64,000 nt of DNA from Clavibacter sp. A6099 (GCF_021919125.1 NZ_CP083439.1:868001-932000), one strand, 5' to 3'. Positions 1 to 7,349 are shown, counted from the stretch's first letter. The notes: generated by a model not told the origin, from the letters alone. Numbers and translations: made by a program.

Positions 1-8
1 GCGTCGAG

Positions 9-926
9 TTAGTAGCCGGCCGCGGCGGCGATGCTCGTGTCGTCGAGGATGCGAGCCAGCGTGGTCCGGCCGAGAGTGCTCATGCCCGGATTGGACTCGC
101 GGTAGTACCAAGCGGCGCCCATCGCCTGCTCGAAGGCCCACGCCGCACCGCGATGCCATTCGACGTCTCCGCTGTCGAGCTCGCTCCGGAGGAGCGTGCG
201 AGCGTCCGCGTCGAGCATGTGCCATGCGGCGACGAGATCCAGGGCCGGGTCGGCCGGCCCGAAGCCGCCTCCGTCGAGGACACCCACTAGGCGTTCGTCC
301 TCGATGAGGACGTTGCCGGGAGTCAGATCGCCGTGGGTCATCACGTCCGGGCCCGCTGGTGGCAGAGTGCGGAACCAGCCCCAGAGAGCACGGAGCCGAT
401 CGACCGGCAGGAACCCGGCGCTGTTCGTGAGGCAGGTCTCCATCCAGGCGTCGGATGCCGGGAGGTGTCCGCCGCGGCCGGTCCCGGTAAACGCCCGACC
501 ACGCGTGTCCGTGGCACGTAGCGCTCGGATGAGCGTCACGAGGTCGAGAGCAAAGGCGGTCGAGTCGGCGACTGCCGTCGGAGATGCGACGTCTCCGGGC
601 AGCCAGGACTGCACCGACCAGGACAGGGGATAGCCGTGTCCGCCACGCCCGACGGCGATCGGGGTCGGCGTCGGGAAGGGGCAGCTGTCGTGCAGCTCTC
701 GCATCGCGCTCGCCTCCCGGATGAGTTCGGCGCCGATGGCCGCCGGGTCCGCCGTGTGGAGGGGGAATCGTGCGGTGAGCTCGTCGCCGATCCGGTAGAT
801 GGCGTTGACGGTGCCGTCGGTCGTGAGGGGGCGCACACGGAGGCGGCTCCACTGGGGGAACTGCTCGGCGATAAGGCGGCGTGCTGTCGCTGCGTCGACG
901 TGGAGCTCGTCTGTGTGCATCGCCAT
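9..926 (-). CDS. Aminoglycoside/macrolide phosphotransferase-family kinase
   Basis: A 305-aa protein with the aminoglycoside phosphotransferase (protein-kinase-like) fold. Seen: an N-lobe with IYRIGDELTARFPL, then the catalytic-loop motif HGDLTPGN and the metal-binding segment VLDGGGFGPADPALDL. Relatives normally have DFG at that last site; here the Asp is kept and the Phe is replaced by Gly. Family members phosphorylate aminoglycosides or macrolides, but many are kinases of unknown small molecules, so the substrate is open. Two start codons lie close together (926 and 920) with no clear ribosome-binding site. The stop TAA lies 9 bases from the window edge, so the gene is complete. It is preceded by the palindrome at 955. 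Confidence 0.82.
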   Translation of the reverse strand: MAMHTDELHVDAATARRLIAEQFPQWSRLRVRPLTTDGTVNAIYRIGDELTARFPLHTADPAAIGAELIREASAMRELHDSCPFPTPTPIAVGRGGHGYPLSWSVQSWLPGDVASPTAVADSTAFALDLVTLIRALRATDTRGRAFTGTGRGGHLPASDAWMETCLTNSAGFLPVDRLRALWGWFRTLPPAGPDVMTHGDLTPGNVLIEDERLVGVLDGGGFGPADPALDLVAAWHMLDADARTLLRSELDSGDVEWHRGAAWAFEQAMGAAWYYRESNPGMSTLGRTTLARILDDTSIAAAAGY

Positions 927-954
927 GCCGCGACGGTACAGGACCGATTTCCGT

Positions 955-991
955 GTCCGGAGAGGGATCCCCTATCGAGACGCCACCGGAC
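955..991. repeat. Copy A of the GTCCGG/CCGGAC palindrome family, partly degenerate
   Basis: GTCCGG at 955-960 is followed by the 8-bp palindrome GGGATCCC at 964-971, matching the first 20 bases of the 26-bp family seen at 3029, 4387, 5474 and 5801. The right arm has diverged at its usual position, but an intact CCGGAC occurs at 986-991. It sits directly after the GntR stop codon and could act as that gene's terminator. Confidence 0.6.
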
Positions 992-993
992 GG

Positions 994-1695
994 TCAGACA
1001 GCGACCAGGGGTGGCGGAGTGGTGGACGACTCGATGATCGCGAATCCGCGACCGCGGAGCCGGCGCCGTTCGTCGGACAAGTAGCCCAGCAGGCGGTCGC
1101 GGGTTCCTCGGCTGTGGGACACGACAAGCGCTGCTGCCTTCTCGGGGTCCCTCGATCGGACTGCGGCGATGATCTCCAGATGTTCCGCGCGAGCGTGTGC
1201 ACGGGACTCGGCGGTCCGCACTTCAAGCCACCGCGTCCGGCTGAGCCGGGTCAACGCACCACTCATCGCGTCGGCCAGGAATTTGTTGCGAGACAACCGG
1301 GCGAGGGCCACGTGGAAGTCACCGCCGTCCCGAAGTCCGGTCTCCTCGTCGTCGTCGCCCACGGGCGTGTCGATGAGAGCGCGAAGCGCAGCCAGTTCCT
1401 CATCACCTGCACGCTCAACAGCAAGAGCAACAGCTGCGGTCTCAACCGCTTCCCGGTACTCCATCACGGCTCGAACCTCGGCTAGATCGATCGGAGTGAC
1501 CTGCCACCCTCGACCCGATCGTTGAGTGAGCCCCTCGTTCTCCAAGCGCATCAGAGCGGCTCGGATCGGGGTGCGTGATGCCCCGAGCAAGGACTCGAGC
1601 CCTCGCTCACTTAACTTCTCTCCCGGCACCAGGTCCAACGACAGGATCGCTGCCCGCAGTCCCGGATAGGCGCCGCTCTCGCTCGTACGGGTCAT
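994..1695 (-). CDS. GntR-family (FadR/FCD subgroup) transcriptional regulator
   Basis: A DNA-binding regulator of 233 aa. The N-terminal winged helix is clear (LSERGLESLLGASRTPIRAAL followed by LENEGL), and the helical C-terminal part resembles the FCD effector-binding domain, with acidic and histidine residues (DFHVALARLSRN, SHSRGTRDRLLGYL) of the kind that bind metal and ligand in that family. The ATG at 1695 is chosen over one 21 nt upstream because GGAGAG lies 5 nt before it. It is divergent from the MFS gene at 1789, and three 13-bp-spaced WTACCA repeats lie between them, so it probably controls itself and the pump. The inducer is unknown. Confidence 0.85.
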   Translation of the reverse strand: MTRTSESGAYPGLRAAILSLDLVPGEKLSERGLESLLGASRTPIRAALMRLENEGLTQRSGRGWQVTPIDLAEVRAVMEYREAVETAAVALAVERAGDEELAALRALIDTPVGDDDEETGLRDGGDFHVALARLSRNKFLADAMSGALTRLSRTRWLEVRTAESRAHARAEHLEIIAAVRSRDPEKAAALVVSHSRGTRDRLLGYLSDERRRLRGRGFAIIESSTTPPPLVAV

Positions 1696-1706
1696 AACTC
1701 TCCTTC

Positions 1707-1741
1707 GGTATACCATTCGAGGATACCAGTTCGGGTTACCA
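1707..1741. promoter_or_regulatory. Triple WTACCA direct repeat, probable GntR operator
   Basis: ATACCA (1710-1715), ATACCA (1723-1728) and TTACCA (1736-1741) recur with an exact 13-bp period. The first lies in the palindrome GGTATACC (1707-1714). They fill the gap between the GntR gene and the divergent MFS gene. Binding by the adjacent GntR protein is inferred. Confidence 0.6.
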
Positions 1742-1788
1742 CTAAGGCGAAGGCGCAGCCTGTGGGGCCCCTCACTCTCGGAGCACCC

Positions 1789-3018
1789 ATGACCTCTCTC
1801 AGATCAGCCTCGGACACGTCCCAGATCTGGCGCCGCAATCTTCTCGTGTGCGCGCTCGGATCGTTCACGACCATCATCGGCATGACGTTGATCCTGCCGA
1901 TCCTTCCCCTCTACGTCCGCGACCTCGGCGTCGAGGACCCGGCGGCCGTGACCCTCTGGTCGGGGATCGCGTATGCCGCGACGTTCCTGACCGCGGCACT
2001 GACGGCGCCGCTGTGGGGGTACCTCGGTGACCGGTTCGGCCGGAAGCCGATGCTGATCCGCGCGAGCCTTGGAATGGCGATCGCTATGTCACTCATCGGC
2101 CTGGCGCAGGACGTCACGCAGCTCGTGCTGCTGCGCCTGCTGGTTGGCCTGCTCGGCGGCTACGCCTCCGGATCGACCATCCTCGTCGCAGCCCAGACCC
2201 CGAAGGACCGGTCCGCGTGGGCACTGGGCGTTCTCTCGTCCGCCATCATGGCCGGCACCATCGCGGGCCCTCTGATCGGCGGAACCCTCGCGCAGACCGT
2301 CGGCGTGCAGGGAGCGTTTCTTGCGACCGGCGGGCTGATCTTCATCGCCTTCCTCGGCACGACCCTGTTCCTCAAGGAGCTCCCGCGGTCAGGCTCGGGA
2401 GCCGCGAAGCCGAAGCGGTCGGGCTCTTGGGCCGCCGTGCCGCACAAGCTGCCGGTGCTCGCTCTGCTGAGCCTGTCGACGCTGCTCATGTTCGCGACGA
2501 TCTCCGTCGAGCCGATCATCGCGGAGCACGTTCGTACCCTCACCGGCTCGACCGACAACGTGGCCATCTACGCGGCCGTGGTGTTCTCCCTCACGGCGTT
2601 CGGCACGATCCTCTCCGGTCCAAACCTCGGCAAACTGGCCGACCGGATCGGGCACATGCAGGTCCTCACCATGAGCCTGATCGCCGCAACGATCTTCCTC
2701 GCCGCGCAGTCGTTCGCGGACAACTTGATCATGTTCGCAATCCTGCGATTCCTCACCGGAGTCGCCCTGGGCGGCATCACCCCCACCGTCGTTGCGACCA
2801 TCCGCCGGCTTCTCCCCGACACGAGCGTCGGGCTGGTACTCGGCTACAACGTCTCAGCGCAGTACATCGGCCAGGTCGCCGGCCCCATCCTCGCCGGATG
2901 GCTCGGCGGCACCGCCGGCACCAGCGCCGTCTTCCTCGCGACCGCGATCGTGACCGCGCTCGGGCTCGTCACCGCAACAGCCATCCGACGCCACTTCAAG
3001 CACCAACTCGCGCAGTAG
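1789..3018 (+). CDS. MFS drug-efflux transporter (TetA/MdtG-like)
   Basis: An inner-membrane major facilitator protein of about 409 aa with 12 predicted helices in two six-helix halves. Motif A is present after helix 2 (GYLGDRFGRKPML) and echoed in the second half (GKLADRIGHMQVL). Family members with this layout export drugs by proton antiport; the substrate cannot be read from the sequence. The ATG at 1789 is preferred because GGAG precedes it; an in-frame GTG at 1762 is the alternative. It is divergent from a GntR gene whose likely operator sits in the shared promoter region, and ends in a perfect 11-bp hairpin. Confidence 0.85.
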   Translation: MTSLRSASDTSQIWRRNLLVCALGSFTTIIGMTLILPILPLYVRDLGVEDPAAVTLWSGIAYAATFLTAALTAPLWGYLGDRFGRKPMLIRASLGMAIAMSLIGLAQDVTQLVLLRLLVGLLGGYASGSTILVAAQTPKDRSAWALGVLSSAIMAGTIAGPLIGGTLAQTVGVQGAFLATGGLIFIAFLGTTLFLKELPRSGSGAAKPKRSGSWAAVPHKLPVLALLSLSTLLMFATISVEPIIAEHVRTLTGSTDNVAIYAAVVFSLTAFGTILSGPNLGKLADRIGHMQVLTMSLIAATIFLAAQSFADNLIMFAILRFLTGVALGGITPTVVATIRRLLPDTSVGLVLGYNVSAQYIGQVAGPILAGWLGGTAGTSAVFLATAIVTALGLVTATAIRRHFKHQLAQ

Positions 3019-3025
3019 ATCCAAC

Positions 3026-3057
3026 CCGGTCCGGTAAGAGATTGCCTACCGGACCGG
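3026..3057 (+). terminator. Perfect 11-bp hairpin after the MFS gene (palindrome copy F)
   Basis: Arms CCGGTCCGGTA (3026-3036) and TACCGGACCGG (3047-3057) are exact reverse complements around a 10-nt loop. The inner 26 bp (3029-3054) is a member of the GTCCGG...CCGGAC family. It lies between convergent genes, so it can serve both. No U-run follows. Confidence 0.7.
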
Positions 3058-3105
3058 CGCACAGGGCCCTAAGTAGGGCGTGCGGCGTCAGGGCTGTGTG
3101 GCGCC

Positions 3106-3600
3106 TCAGCTGGTGGGAACCTCGAGGGTCACGCGAAGTTGCTCTTTCGCACGGGCGTAGCGAATGCGCGCAGTCGATTCCGAGACGCCGACGAGCGCAG
3201 CGGCTTGAGTGATCGTCATCCCCTCCCAGTGCACGAGCTGTACGAGCTCGACGAGGTCGGCGTCGAGGCGCGCCACGGCGTCTCTCACCTCGGCGCCGTG
3301 GTCGGCTGCGGGCGAGGTGGCCTCCGTGGCCGCGTTCCCGCGGATGCGGTCGGCAAGCGCCCATCGGCGGCGTTCTCCTCGAACGTGGTTGAGGAGTGTG
3401 GTGCGAGCGATCCCGAAGAGCCACATGCGCACCTGATCGGGATCGTCGGGCAGGTCGTCGATTCGGCGCCCGGCGACGACCATCGTCTCGCCGAGCAGAT
3501 CGGGGGCCTCATCGAGCCCGGCACGGCGCTGGAGGTACGCCAGGAGGTCCCCGGAGGATCGCGTCAGTGCGGAGGTGATGCGCGCGCGTTCTCGGATCAC
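3106..3600 (-). CDS. ECF-type RNA polymerase sigma factor
   Basis: A 164-aa sigma-70-like protein. Region 2 is recognisable around LLGETMVVAGRRIDDLPDD and the core-binding segment MWLFGIARTTLLNHVRGE; region 4 carries the helix-turn-helix MTITQAAALVGVSESTARIR. The GTG start at 3600 overlaps the stop of the upstream gene as GTGA, which argues for translational coupling; longer in-frame versions would run back into that gene. ECF factors redirect RNA polymerase to stress or envelope regulons. Unusually, the membrane-anchored partner gene lies upstream of the sigma gene rather than downstream. The last bases are close to the terminator of the convergent MFS gene. Confidence 0.82.
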   Translation of the reverse strand: MIRERARITSALTRSSGDLLAYLQRRAGLDEAPDLLGETMVVAGRRIDDLPDDPDQVRMWLFGIARTTLLNHVRGERRRWALADRIRGNAATEATSPAADHGAEVRDAVARLDADLVELVQLVHWEGMTITQAAALVGVSESTARIRYARAKEQLRVTLEVPTS

Positions 3601-4259
3601 GACGCGGGACCGAGCGCGTAGGGCTCGCCGTTCTCGTCGCGACACTGAATCTGGCCGCTTCTCTCGCTCCCGGCGAAGCGTTCGTCGTCGGGCTGGATGC
3701 CGTGGGCTGCGAGCTCGTGCGACTCCGCGTCGCCGACCGCGAGGTCCCAGGCCAACCACTGGCGGCTCCACTCGCGCCGCTCGGCCTCGCCGGGTGGCAG
3801 CACCTCGCCGGCTTCGCCGATCCCGATCTCCAGGTCCTCGGGGTCGAGACCGGCAAGTCTGGTGGGAACGATCGCCTGCACGATGGGGAGCACGTCCGTG
3901 GATCGGTACCAGTGCTCCAGAATGCCGTTGACCTCACGTTGGAAGCTCGCGTCGCGGCCCTTCGTGTACTCGGAGAATCGCAGCTCGCACTGGAAGCCGT
4001 TGCCCATAGTGAACTGCACGGCGCCGATCGGGTCCTGAGCCCACGGTGCCCACGAGAGTCCATCGGTAGCGGCAGCGATGCCCACTCCGCCGAAGGTGAA
4101 GGCGGCCGCGAGACCCGCCGCGACGAGGACGCGGGAGCGGGCAGCGCGTGGTGCCGACTGGCGAGCCTCGGCGATCATGGCGTCCAGATCGTGCTTCGCG
4201 GCCGGTCGTGTCGGCGGTGCGGAGCTATCGAGGAGTTCGTCGATCGGGTCGCGGGTCAT
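3597..4259 (-). CDS. Single-pass membrane protein coupled to the ECF sigma factor
   Basis: A 220-aa protein with a cytoplasmic N-terminus (MTRDPIDELLDSSAP...), one transmembrane helix at about residues 50-72 (VLVAAGLAAAFTFGGVGIAAA) and an external C-terminal domain of about 145 residues with two cysteines. The layout resembles anti-sigma or sigma-partner proteins, but no zinc-binding anti-sigma motif (HxxxCxxC) is visible, so the role is inferred from position only. The ATG at 4259 is chosen because GGAGG lies just upstream; a longer start at 4286 is weaker. It shares a GTGA overlap with the sigma gene and is divergent from the PadR operon. Confidence 0.7.
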   Translation of the reverse strand: MTRDPIDELLDSSAPPTRPAAKHDLDAMIAEARQSAPRAARSRVLVAAGLAAAFTFGGVGIAAATDGLSWAPWAQDPIGAVQFTMGNGFQCELRFSEYTKGRDASFQREVNGILEHWYRSTDVLPIVQAIVPTRLAGLDPEDLEIGIGEAGEVLPPGEAERREWSRQWLAWDLAVGDAESHELAAHGIQPDDERFAGSERSGQIQCRDENGEPYALGPAS

Positions 4260-4386
4260 GATGCCTCCATCGTTGGCTGTTCTCACTACCTACATGTCCA
4301 GCACGCGGCCGATCCCTCAAACCTGCCCTCGCCGATGTCCGACACGTACTGCGCTGAGCCCCAGATCGCACGAGTCTGCGGCCGCC

Positions 4387-4412
4387 GTCCGGCCAGGGAT
4401 CCCTCACCGGAC
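4387..4412. repeat. Copy B of the 26-bp palindrome, in a divergent promoter region
   Basis: GTCCGG (4387-4392) and CCGGAC (4407-4412) flank a 14-nt centre containing GGGATCCC. Unlike the other copies, this one lies between two divergently transcribed genes (starts at 4259 and 4482), where a terminator is not expected. Confidence 0.75.
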
Positions 4413-4451
4413 CCTTGACGGCGGGGCTGCTTCTCTAAGGTGGACATTGCA

Positions 4452-4472
4452 ATGCCTTGCGTCGCAAGGCAT
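4452..4472. promoter_or_regulatory. Palindromic operator in front of the PadR gene
   Basis: ATGCCTTGC (4452-4460) and GCAAGGCAT (4464-4472) form a perfect 9-bp inverted repeat with a 3-nt centre, ending 9 nt before the PadR start codon. A possible weak promoter, TTGACG at 4415 and TAAGGT at 4436 (spacer 15), precedes it. Position and symmetry suggest PadR autoregulation. Confidence 0.65.
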
Positions 4473-4481
4473 GCTGGCGTC

Positions 4482-4820
4482 ATGGCGAGCGATGCCGAGA
4501 AGATCCTGACGAACCTCCGCAAGGGCGTCCTGGAGTTCTGCGTGCTCGCAGCGCTGGCGGGTGAGCCGCAGTACGGCCGCAGCCTGGCACTGTCTTTGAG
4601 CGGGAAGGGCCTGCTGGCAGGGGAGGGGACGGTGTACCCGCTCCTGCTCCGGCTTCGCGACGCCGGTCTGGTGACCTCCGAGCTCACCGATCCGCGCGAG
4701 GGGCGTCAGCGGCGGTACCACTCGCTCACCGACAGCGGCCGAGCGCGGCTCGAGGACTTCCGGGCCGCCTGGGCGCCGTTCCGCACCACAGTCGACGACC
4801 TCTTGGAGACTCACCCATGA
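4482..4820 (+). CDS. PadR-family transcriptional regulator
   Basis: A 112-aa winged-helix regulator of the short PadR type. Seen: ILTNLRKGVLEFCVLAAL, the DNA-binding wing region EGTVYPLLLRLRDAGLV and the RRYHSLTDSGRARL motif typical of the family. The ATG at 4482 gives the normal PadR N-terminus; a longer in-frame start at 4440 would place coding sequence over the palindromic operator. Its stop overlaps the start of the next gene by 4 nt (ATGA), the usual arrangement in which PadR controls a small membrane signalling protein carrying a HAAS domain. PadR proteins repress until a ligand or partner releases them; the signal here is unknown. Confidence 0.88.
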   Translation: MASDAEKILTNLRKGVLEFCVLAALAGEPQYGRSLALSLSGKGLLAGEGTVYPLLLRLRDAGLVTSELTDPREGRQRRYHSLTDSGRARLEDFRAAWAPFRTTVDDLLETHP

Positions 4821-5425
4821 CGACCGCCATCATCACTGCCGCGCAGGGCGACTACGCCGCCGATCTCCGGCGGGAGCTGGCCGTGCTGCCGCGACGATCC
4901 GCACGGGACATCCTCGACGGCATCGAGGAGCACATGGCCCTCGACGAGGGGCACTTCGCCGTCGAGTCCTTGGGTGCCCCGTCGGCGATCGCCCGGTCGG
5001 CGCTGGATGAGCAGACGATGCGTCGGGGGCGGGCGATCCGCCCCAGCTTGTCCCTGCCGTCGAAGTCGTTGCAGCTTGCTGTCGCCGTCATCGCGGCTCC
5101 GTTCACCGTCTTCGCGCTCCTCGCCTTCACGAACGCTGGATCGATCGGCTTCCTGATCAGCGCAGCCATATGGGTGCTGATCGCCGTGCCACCGCTCCTC
5201 GTGCGGTGGCCGGCCTGGTGGGCGGCCTCGATCGTGTGCGTGTTCGTCCACGTGGCCTACTCGGTCGGGGCTCTCGTCGTGACCATGGCAGGGCCGAGTG
5301 TGACTGCGGCCGGGACCGCGTTCCTCGTCACCGGGCCCGTCGCGGTCGCGCACTTCGCCGGGATCGTGCTCGCGCTCGTCGCTCTTCTCCGTGCCCCGAG
5401 GGTGCTGCGTACGGGCCGACGCTGA
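4817..5425 (+). CDS. HAAS-domain (DUF1700-like) membrane protein
   Basis: A 202-aa protein. The first ~75 residues (AADLRRELAVLPRRSARDILDG, then EEHM and LGAPSAIARSAL) match the HAAS signalling domain found in partners of PadR regulators. Four hydrophobic helices follow (around residues 85-110, 112-130, 133-155 and 165-190), giving a membrane-embedded C-terminal half. Translation is coupled to padR by a 4-nt overlap. Such proteins are thought to tune a membrane response together with PadR, but no biochemical activity is known. Confidence 0.75.
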   Translation: MTTAIITAAQGDYAADLRRELAVLPRRSARDILDGIEEHMALDEGHFAVESLGAPSAIARSALDEQTMRRGRAIRPSLSLPSKSLQLAVAVIAAPFTVFALLAFTNAGSIGFLISAAIWVLIAVPPLLVRWPAWWAASIVCVFVHVAYSVGALVVTMAGPSVTAAGTAFLVTGPVAVAHFAGIVLALVALLRAPRVLRTGRR

Positions 5426-5471
5426 GCTACCGCGTGACGTGGGTCAGCAGCCGATGCCTGCGGCGCCGCGA

Positions 5472-5501
5472 GCGTCCGGCAGGCAATCCCTTGCCGGACG
5501 C
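5472..5501. repeat. Copy C of the 26-bp palindrome, terminator-like
   Basis: Arms GCGTCCGGCA (5472-5481) and TGCCGGACGC (5492-5501) are exact complements around a 10-nt loop. The core 5474-5499 belongs to the GTCCGG...CCGGAC family. It lies between convergent genes and could end transcription from both sides. Confidence 0.75.
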
Positions 5502-5515
5502 CTGCCCGGCGGGGA

Positions 5516-5731
5516 CTAGAAGGGCGGCCCGTTCCGGCGGCGCAGGTCGAGGCCCAAGCCGACGAGGAGCGCTCCGACGGCGAAGAGCAGCAGCGCGAGC
5601 TGCCACGGTGCCGTGAAGAACGACGGCCAGTGCTGCGAGAGCAGCATGAACGGAGACAGGAGGACGATGAGGGCCCCTCCGATCAGGAAGAGCCCGTAGG
5701 GCACCTCGGCATCTGGCTGATCGCGTCGCAT
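5516..5731 (-). CDS. Small two-helix membrane protein, function unknown
   Basis: A 71-aa protein with two hydrophobic helices: GLFLIGGALIVLLSPFML and, after a short loop rich in aromatic residues, LALLLFAVGALLVGLGLDL. The C-terminus is basic (RRRNGPPF), consistent with both ends in the cytoplasm. Not recognised as a named family. The gene is flanked by palindrome copies C and D. No strong ribosome-binding site is visible, only CAGGGC before the ATG. Confidence 0.6.
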   Translation of the reverse strand: MRRDQPDAEVPYGLFLIGGALIVLLSPFMLLSQHWPSFFTAPWQLALLLFAVGALLVGLGLDLRRRNGPPF

Positions 5732-5800
5732 GCCCTGACCGTAGCGCTGGCTCGCGGAAGCCCTGACTGGAGAGTGGCGCGCGCAAGAGCTACCTCAGCC

Positions 5801-5826
5801 ATCCGGTGGGGGATCCCTTGCCGGAC
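5801..5826. repeat. Copy D of the 26-bp palindrome
   Basis: ATCCGG (5801-5806) and CCGGAC (5821-5826) flank TGGGGGATCCCTTG, giving the same 26-bp layout as copies B, C and F with one arm mismatch. It lies downstream of the VOC gene and upstream of the small membrane protein gene, both on the minus strand. Confidence 0.7.
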
Positions 5827-5926
5827 GCTGCGAGCGAGCGTCGTACGGCTCCCTATGGCGCGCGTCCGGGCGGCATCCGGTGGTCGAGACATCGAGGACC
5901 AGACGAGATCCGATGGCCGACGCGGA

Positions 5927-6382
5927 CTACGGGAGGTGTGGGGGCGCGATCAGCTCGAGGAATCCACCGAGGGCACCCTCGAGGTAGATGACGCGTGTGC
6001 CGGCTCGGGCGCCACCGGTCATCAAGTGCGGTGTCCCGACTGGTCTCCAGCCGTGCCCAGCGCAGAGCTCGAGCACACGATCGAGGTCGGAGACCGTGAG
6101 CGCGATGTGCACCACGCCGACCTGTGCGGGCGAGCCGGCGGACTCGGGCAGTCGGGGCGGGTCGTACTGCAGCAGCTCCACCCGGTGGGGGCCGAGTGCC
6201 ACCGTCGCTGCGCGGATCACGGCTCCACGGACGCCGGTGGTCGCCGCCGTGACGTCCACGTCGAGCGTGAAGGTGCGCTCTAGCACGAACCCGAGACCGG
6301 AGCACCACAGCACCAACGCGTCGTCGAGGTCGGCCACGGTGAGGCCGGAGTGGGCGATGTCGGAGACGAGCGGCGATGCCAT
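5927..6382 (-). CDS. VOC-family (glyoxalase/bleomycin-resistance fold) protein
   Basis: A 151-aa protein made of two beta-alpha-beta-beta-beta halves, as in vicinal oxygen chelate proteins. Metal-ligand-like positions are visible: the His of DIAHSGLTVADL, the Glu of RVELLQYDPP, the His of VVHIALTVSDL and the Glu of GGFLELIAPP. It could be a lyase, isomerase, dioxygenase or sequestering resistance protein; nothing near it decides which. The start at 6382 follows a GGAG-containing leader. It is transcribed as a single gene between hairpins. Confidence 0.82.
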   Translation of the reverse strand: MASPLVSDIAHSGLTVADLDDALVLWCSGLGFVLERTFTLDVDVTAATTGVRGAVIRAATVALGPHRVELLQYDPPRLPESAGSPAQVGVVHIALTVSDLDRVLELCAGHGWRPVGTPHLMTGGARAGTRVIYLEGALGGFLELIAPPHLP

Positions 6383-6422
6383 GGCATCAGTATCGAGCTC
6401 CGATGCGCCTGCCTGAGGGAAG

Positions 6423-6455
6423 AGGGTCCCGACACCCGATCCCCGGTCGGACCCT
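6423..6455 (-). terminator. Hairpin between the DUF4097 gene and the VOC gene
   Basis: AGGGTCC (6423-6429) pairs with GGACCCT (6449-6455), and GAC pairs with GTC inside after a single bulged base. On the minus strand it lies downstream of the DUF4097 gene. The centre recalls the GATCCC core of the palindrome family, but the arms differ. Confidence 0.55.
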
Positions 6456-6471
6456 TTCTGTGCGGACGGAC

Positions 6472-7311
6472 TCAGCGCCTCTGCGTGATGACGATGTCGC
6501 CGGACGCGCTGGAGAACCGGTACGGGTAGGTGGAGTCCGGGTCGCTGCCGAGCGTGTTGGTGGCCTCTCCCATCGGCGCGCTGGTCCGGATGTCGTAGGC
6601 GCCGACCGGGATGCGGATGAGCTGGTCGCCGGCGGTCTCCACGGTCATGGCCGATGGTGCGTCGTCGAGGATGAGTCGGGCTTCCCCCGCGGTGCTGGTG
6701 GCGAGGAGCTCGCCGGCGACGTAGACGTTCCGCGCGTCGATGGCGCCGGCCGCGGTCCCGAGGGTGAGGTCCGCGGTGGCGCCGGTGATGAGGATGTCGC
6801 CGTCTGTGCTGGTGAGGGTGGTGTCACCGAAGAAGCCGGAGACGTCCATGTCGCCGGTCGTCGATTGCACTTCCAGTGCCGGGAGGCCCTGGTCCGCTTC
6901 GGGGAGCAGCACGTCGATGGTGGCGCCTTCCGTGGCACCGAGGGAGAGGTCGAAGGGTCGCCACGCGGGACTGCTGAGCTTGATGAGGAGCTGCCCGTCG
7001 TCGACGGCGTGGGTCTCGGTCAGGCCGGTGTCGCCCGCGGTGAAGTCGATGTGGGCCTGCTCGACGTCGCCGTAGCGGACGGTGACGTCCGCGTCTCCGG
7101 CTTCGACCCCGAGGCGGTCGAACGGGTCCGCCACGGCGCTGTCCTGGGAGCCGTCGACCCGCTCCGCGGCGCTGACGGCCTGGCTGATGGCGATGCCGGC
7201 GACCAGGACGAGCGCTGCGGATCCGGTCGCGATCAGCGCCACGCGGAGGGCCCGGTCCGGTCGGGGCGCCGTCGGGCCGCTGGCGGTCTCGGGAGGGGCG
7301 GTGGTGGTCAT
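6472..7311 (-). CDS. DUF4097 beta-strand-repeat membrane-anchored protein
   Basis: A 279-aa protein with a short cytoplasmic N-terminus, one membrane helix at about residues 25-45 (RVALIATGSAALVLVAGIAIS) and a long extracytoplasmic part of repeated short beta strands such as STTGDMDVSGFFGDTTL, DGDILITGATADLTL and SASGDIVITQRR. This repeated pattern marks the DUF4097 (adhesin-like right-handed helix) family. It follows the response-regulator gene by 38 nt in the same direction, so the two-component genes and this one are probably one operon. An envelope-stress role is plausible but inferred. AAGG precedes the ATG. Confidence 0.78.
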   Translation of the reverse strand: MTTTAPPETASGPTAPRPDRALRVALIATGSAALVLVAGIAISQAVSAAERVDGSQDSAVADPFDRLGVEAGDADVTVRYGDVEQAHIDFTAGDTGLTETHAVDDGQLLIKLSSPAWRPFDLSLGATEGATIDVLLPEADQGLPALEVQSTTGDMDVSGFFGDTTLTSTDGDILITGATADLTLGTAAGAIDARNVYVAGELLATSTAGEARLILDDAPSAMTVETAGDQLIRIPVGAYDIRTSAPMGEATNTLGSDPDSTYPYRFSSASGDIVITQRR

Positions 7312-7349
7312 GGCGGCCTTCTGTCGGAGGAGGGAGCGGGATGCGCGGG

